Below are positions 61,156 to 64,000 of a stretch of 64,000 bases of DNA, piece by piece. Position numbers and translations under genes: made by a program. This stretch comes from Duganella sp. CF458 (GTDB lineage: Bacteria > Pseudomonadota > Gammaproteobacteria > Burkholderiales > Burkholderiaceae_D): assembly GCF_900113115.1 (NCBI RefSeq), contig NZ_FOOF01000014.1, forward strand, positions 1 through 64,000, given 5' to 3'. How positions within the stretch are numbered: position 1 is the first letter of the stretch; every line of letters begins with the position of its first letter. Below the pieces are notes generated by a model. It saw only the letters and a program-made list of their open reading frames with translations. It was not told where the DNA came from and made no database searches.

Positions 61156-61902
61156 TCACGGCTCCCGCATCAGGGTCGCGATCCGTTCATCGATAACGCG
61201 CGTGAAATCGCCGGTGGCGATGTCGTACATCACCGAAGCGGTCAGCTCCTGCAGGTAGACCTGGCGCGTAACGATGGTCTTGAGCTTGTTGGCAATCGGA
61301 TAGAAGAACAGGTTGGCCAGGCCGACGCCATAGATGGTCGACACGAATGCCACCGCAATGCCGGAACCGAGCTTGCTCGGGTCGGTCAGGTTTTCCATCA
61401 CGTGGATCAGGCCCAGCACCGCGCCCAGGATGCCGATGGTCGGCGAATAGCCGGCCGCCGATTCCCAGATCCGCACCGCCTGGCGTTCCGCCGTTTCGAA
61501 GGCGGTGATTTCCATATCGAGCATCTGGCGCATCTTGTCCGGATTGATGCCGTCCACGATCATGCGCAAGCCCTTGGCCACGAACTTGTCCTTGGCGCCC
61601 AGCATGGGACGCTCCAACGCCAGCAGCCCGTCGCGGCGGGCCAGCATGCTCCAGTTGTTGATATCGCGCGCCAACTGGGCGCGGTTGTCAGGCGGCGGCT
61701 TGAAGACCCAGCGCAGCATGGTCAGGCCGCGGCGCAGGGTCGGCAAACGGGTTTGCAGCATGACTGCGCCGAAGGTGCCGATCACCACGATGGCAAAGGC
61801 CGCAGGCTGCAGCAAGGAACTGATCTTGCCGCCTTCCAGCCCCTGGCCGACGATGATGCCGGCCAGCGCCAGCAGCACACCGGCTACGCTGGACCAGTCC
61901 AT
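61156..61902 (-). CDS. motC: Flagellar stator protein MotC (MotA family)
   Basis: A 248-residue polytopic stator subunit with four membrane helices (including VAGVLLALAGIIVGQGLEGG and the C-terminal pair). The conserved loop-helix SPTIGILGAVLGLIHVMENLTDPSKLGSG contains the essential proline. The cytoplasmic domain includes LARRDGLLALERPM, which contacts FliG. Its start lies 19 bases inside the end of fliA, so it is translationally coupled to the sigma factor. Confidence 0.94.
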   Translation of the reverse strand: MDWSSVAGVLLALAGIIVGQGLEGGKISSLLQPAAFAIVVIGTFGAVMLQTRLPTLRRGLTMLRWVFKPPPDNRAQLARDINNWSMLARRDGLLALERPMLGAKDKFVAKGLRMIVDGINPDKMRQMLDMEITAFETAERQAVRIWESAAGYSPTIGILGAVLGLIHVMENLTDPSKLGSGIAVAFVSTIYGVGLANLFFYPIANKLKTIVTRQVYLQELTASVMYDIATGDFTRVIDERIATLMREP

Positions 61903-62615
61903 GCCTGCTCCCGCAGCGAGGCACGCAGGCGTGCCACGGCTTGTGTGTGCAATTGCGATACCCGCGACTCGGACACGCCCATCACGGCGCCGATCTCTTT
62001 CAGGTTCAGCTCTTCCTCGTAGTAAAGGCCCATCAGCATTTTCTCACGTGGGGGCAGCGCATCAATCGCATCGATCACAGCCTGGCGGAAGTCGGTGTCG
62101 AGCAGCGCGCGCAGCGGATCGGCATCTTCATCATGGGCGTAGCGGTCGAGGAAGCTGTCGTTGCCGTCCTCGTCATGAAAATCTTCGTAATACACCAGTT
62201 GGTGGCCGCCGCCCTCGGACAGCATTTCCTGGTAATCGGCCAGCGACAGCTTGAGCGATTTCGCCACTTCCGATTCGGTCGGCGGGCGGCCCAGGCGCTG
62301 CTGCAGCGTGGCCATGGCGCTTTCAATCTTGCGCATATCCTGCCGCATCGAACGCGGCATCCAGTCGGAAGAGCGCAATTCATCGAGCATGGCGCCGCGG
62401 ATGCGCATCACCGCATACGTCTCGAACTGGGCGCCGTGGGTTTCCTCATATCGATTGATAGCGTCCAGCAAGCCGATCATGCCGGCCTGTACCAGGTCAT
62501 CCACTTCCACGCTGGGCGGCAATTTTGCCTTCATATGGTGAGCCAGACGCTTCACCAACGGCATGTGCTCCGTCAGCAAGGAATCCTTGTCCACCTTCCC
62601 TTTGACCGTGTACAT
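61884..62615 (-). CDS. fliA: Flagellar RNA polymerase sigma-28 factor FliA
   Basis: A 243-residue sigma factor directing late flagellar genes. Region 2 includes MPLVKRLAHHMKAKLPPSVEVDDLVQAGMIGLLDAINRYE and FETYAVMRIRGAMLDELR. Region 3 is SMRQDMRKIESAMATLQQRLGR. Region 4 is LPPREKMLMGLYYEEELNLKEIGAVMGVSESRVSQLHTQA. It explains the four TAAAGTTT-N11-GCCG promoters seen elsewhere in the window. It overlaps motC and follows flhG by 17 bases. Confidence 0.97.
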   Translation of the reverse strand: MYTVKGKVDKDSLLTEHMPLVKRLAHHMKAKLPPSVEVDDLVQAGMIGLLDAINRYEETHGAQFETYAVMRIRGAMLDELRSSDWMPRSMRQDMRKIESAMATLQQRLGRPPTESEVAKSLKLSLADYQEMLSEGGGHQLVYYEDFHDEDGNDSFLDRYAHDEDADPLRALLDTDFRQAVIDAIDALPPREKMLMGLYYEEELNLKEIGAVMGVSESRVSQLHTQAVARLRASLREQAWTGPA

Positions 62616-62632
62616 AAAGGTTCTAGTTCTTT

Positions 62633-63433
62633 TCAGGCTCTAAAATGGTTGCAGCTCCCCATCGCAAAACGCCCGGCCAACTGGCGGAAGGCCACAGAAG
62701 CCCCGGCCAATGGGAAGGCGTCCACCACCGCACGACCCAGGCGGGCTGCACGCTGCAGGTATTCGTCGGCCGGCACAGACCCCATGGAAACGAGGTTGAC
62801 TGCCAGGTAACGGCTTGCCGCATGCGCCATATTATCGTAAACCACCCTTGCTTCGGCCTCCGAAGCGCCGGTGACCAGGATGCCGAACGGCCGGCGGCCC
62901 AGTTCATGGCTGAGCCGCTTGATCATCATATAGGCATTCTTGATCGAAGTTGCACTGTTGGACACTTGCACCACGATCTCGGAACTGGCCATCAGGGGCA
63001 CCGGGAAGGCTTCGCCGTCGAATTCCCCATCCACCAGCACGATGCCGCTCTGGCTGGCCAGCACGCCGAAGGCCTTGGCCAGGCGGCGCCCTTCGTCCGG
63101 GCCGCGGCGCGACTCGCCGCGCGTCATCGACACCACGTTGAAGCCCTGCGGTGCAGCATGCAGGACCTGGTTCAGGCCGCAGCGCTGGCGTGCCACGTCG
63201 AGCAGGCTGGCGCCGTGGTCCAGTCCGAGGCGGGAGACCACGCCGTGGGCGCTGGCGCAGGCATCGACCAGCAGCACGTCGTTGCCGGCCTGCGATAACG
63301 ACGCGCCCAGGTTAACCAGCATGGCGCCCTTGTCGTCCTGCGGCGTGGCCGACAGGAAGGTGATGATGCGTGGCCGGGGGCCGGCCAGCATCCGGCGCAG
63401 GCCTTCGGCCTGGTCGAAGTCGAAATTAGCCAA
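62633..63433 (-). CDS. flhG: MinD-like flagellar number regulator with degenerate P-loop
   Basis: A 266-residue FlhG/FleN homologue in its usual place between flhF and fliA. The N-terminus carries DQAEGLRRML, the DQAxxLR motif by which FlhG activates the FlhF GTPase. The body follows the ParA/MinD pattern (AMLVNLGASLSQAGNDVLLVDACASAHGVVSRLGL; later IVLVDGEFD and FGILVTGASEAEARVVYDNM). The deviant Walker A expected as GKGGVGKT is replaced by ATPQDDKGA, keeping only one lysine. A TTG start at 63433 is proposed because GAGGT lies five bases upstream and the family begins there. It overlaps the flhF stop by eight bases. Confidence 0.83.
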   Translation of the reverse strand: MANFDFDQAEGLRRMLAGPRPRIITFLSATPQDDKGAMLVNLGASLSQAGNDVLLVDACASAHGVVSRLGLDHGASLLDVARQRCGLNQVLHAAPQGFNVVSMTRGESRRGPDEGRRLAKAFGVLASQSGIVLVDGEFDGEAFPVPLMASSEIVVQVSNSATSIKNAYMMIKRLSHELGRRPFGILVTGASEAEARVVYDNMAHAASRYLAVNLVSMGSVPADEYLQRAARLGRAVVDAFPLAGASVAFRQLAGRFAMGSCNHFRA

Positions 63434-64000
63434 AGCGTACCTCGCGCAGCATCGGGTCATGGGCGGCGCCGGCCATTAGCAGCGGCAGTTCGGCGTCGCC
63501 GTATTTCGAGGCGGCCAGGCCGCCAAAGGCACGCTCTACCAGCGCCGCCGGATCGGCCAGGTGCAGGTCTTCCGGCACGCGCTGGCCGTTGGACGCATAG
63601 AACAGGCGCAGCTTGTGGCGGATCACCACGTCCAGCGCGGAGCCGATCGAGGCGGCTTCGTCCAGTTTGGTGACGATGGCGCCGGCCAGGCCGCTGCCCT
63701 GGTAGGCGCGCACCACTTCGGACAGGGTTTCCTGGGTCGAGGTGGCGTTCATGCACAGGATGCGCTGTACGTCGGTGCCGACACCCTGCAGCATAGCAAC
63801 CTGCTCGGCCACCATCTGGTCGCGCTGGCTGACACCGACGGTATCGATCAGCACGGTGTGCTTGTTGCGCAACTCATTCAGGGCGATGCGCAGGTCTGCT
63901 TCGTCTTTCACCGAATGCACCATCACGCCCAGGATCTTGCCGTAGATGCGCAGTTGCTCGTGGGCGCCGATACGGTAGGCGTCGGTGGTGATCAGGGCCA
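63426..64000 (-). CDS. flhF: Flagellar biosynthesis GTPase FlhF (C-terminal part, cut by window edge)
   Basis: The C-terminal ~191 residues of the SRP-type GTPase that places polar flagella. Reading in from the window edge gives ITTDAYRIGAHEQLRIYGKIL, then the G3 motif LIDTVGVSQRDQM, the G4 motif VTKLDEA, and SNGQRVPEDLHLADPAALVERAF. The N-terminal basic domain and P-loop lie beyond base 64000. It is followed by flhG with an eight-base overlap. Confidence 0.95.
   Translation of the reverse strand, partial: ALITTDAYRIGAHEQLRIYGKILGVMVHSVKDEADLRIALNELRNKHTVLIDTVGVSQRDQMVAEQVAMLQGVGTDVQRILCMNATSTQETLSEVVRAYQGSGLAGAIVTKLDEAASIGSALDVVIRHKLRLFYASNGQRVPEDLHLADPAALVERAFGGLAASKYGDAELPLLMAGAAHDPMLREVRFG

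Overview
The window is a high-GC chromosomal segment from a betaproteobacterium, most likely of the family Oxalobacteraceae (Massilia, Duganella or Janthinobacterium relatives). The grounds are the gmk-rpoZ-spoT order, the style of the flagellar proteins, the MotC/MotD stator pair beside fliA, and a FliK-like gene followed by a FlhB C-terminal homologue. The genus is an inference from gene content; no 16S rRNA or tRNA gene is visible.

Bases 1-16320 are general chromosome. They hold a secreted M20 peptidase, a DUF72 protein, and a TetR-controlled alpha/beta hydrolase whose operator fills the promoter spacer. Next come gmk-rpoZ-spoT, a REP-associated (RAYT) transposase bracketed by an inverted pair of REP-like palindromes, and a MacAB-like export operon with a YIP1 membrane protein. 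The segment ends with greB, an Arg-rich membrane protein, a NarL-type two-component pair and a GGDEF diguanylate cyclase.

From 16.4 kb to the right edge, most of a polar-type flagellar regulon is present. The order is fliC-flaG, fliD-S-T, a FliK-like gene with an FhlB-like gene and ycgR, fliE (opposite strand), fliF-G-H-I-J-K, fliL-M-N-O-P-Q-R, then flgL-K-J-I-H-G and flgF-E-D-C-B on the minus strand. Divergent flgA-M-N follow, then an unrecognised secreted protein, and finally motD-motC-fliA-flhG-flhF, with flhF running off the edge. Four good sigma-28 promoters were read directly: upstream of fliC, fliD, flgK and flgM. This fits late-class control by FliA and its anti-sigma factor FlgM. Genes for flhA and full-length flhB are not in the window.

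The most striking feature is a break of about 10 kb inside the flg operon, between flgF and flgG, which are normally adjacent. It holds an in-line membrane GGDEF-EAL protein and, on the opposite strand, a type VI secretion cassette. That cassette is a 1090-residue VgrG with a C-terminal extension, a Tle5-class phospholipase D effector with two HKD motifs, and a lipoprotein-like partner with no recognised family that is the likely immunity protein. Base composition and codon choice change inside the last ~500 bases of vgrG and stay low-GC through the putative immunity gene. That suggests the effector-immunity cargo was exchanged by recombination behind a conserved VgrG core. No other type VI structural genes are present, so this is an orphan vgrG island.
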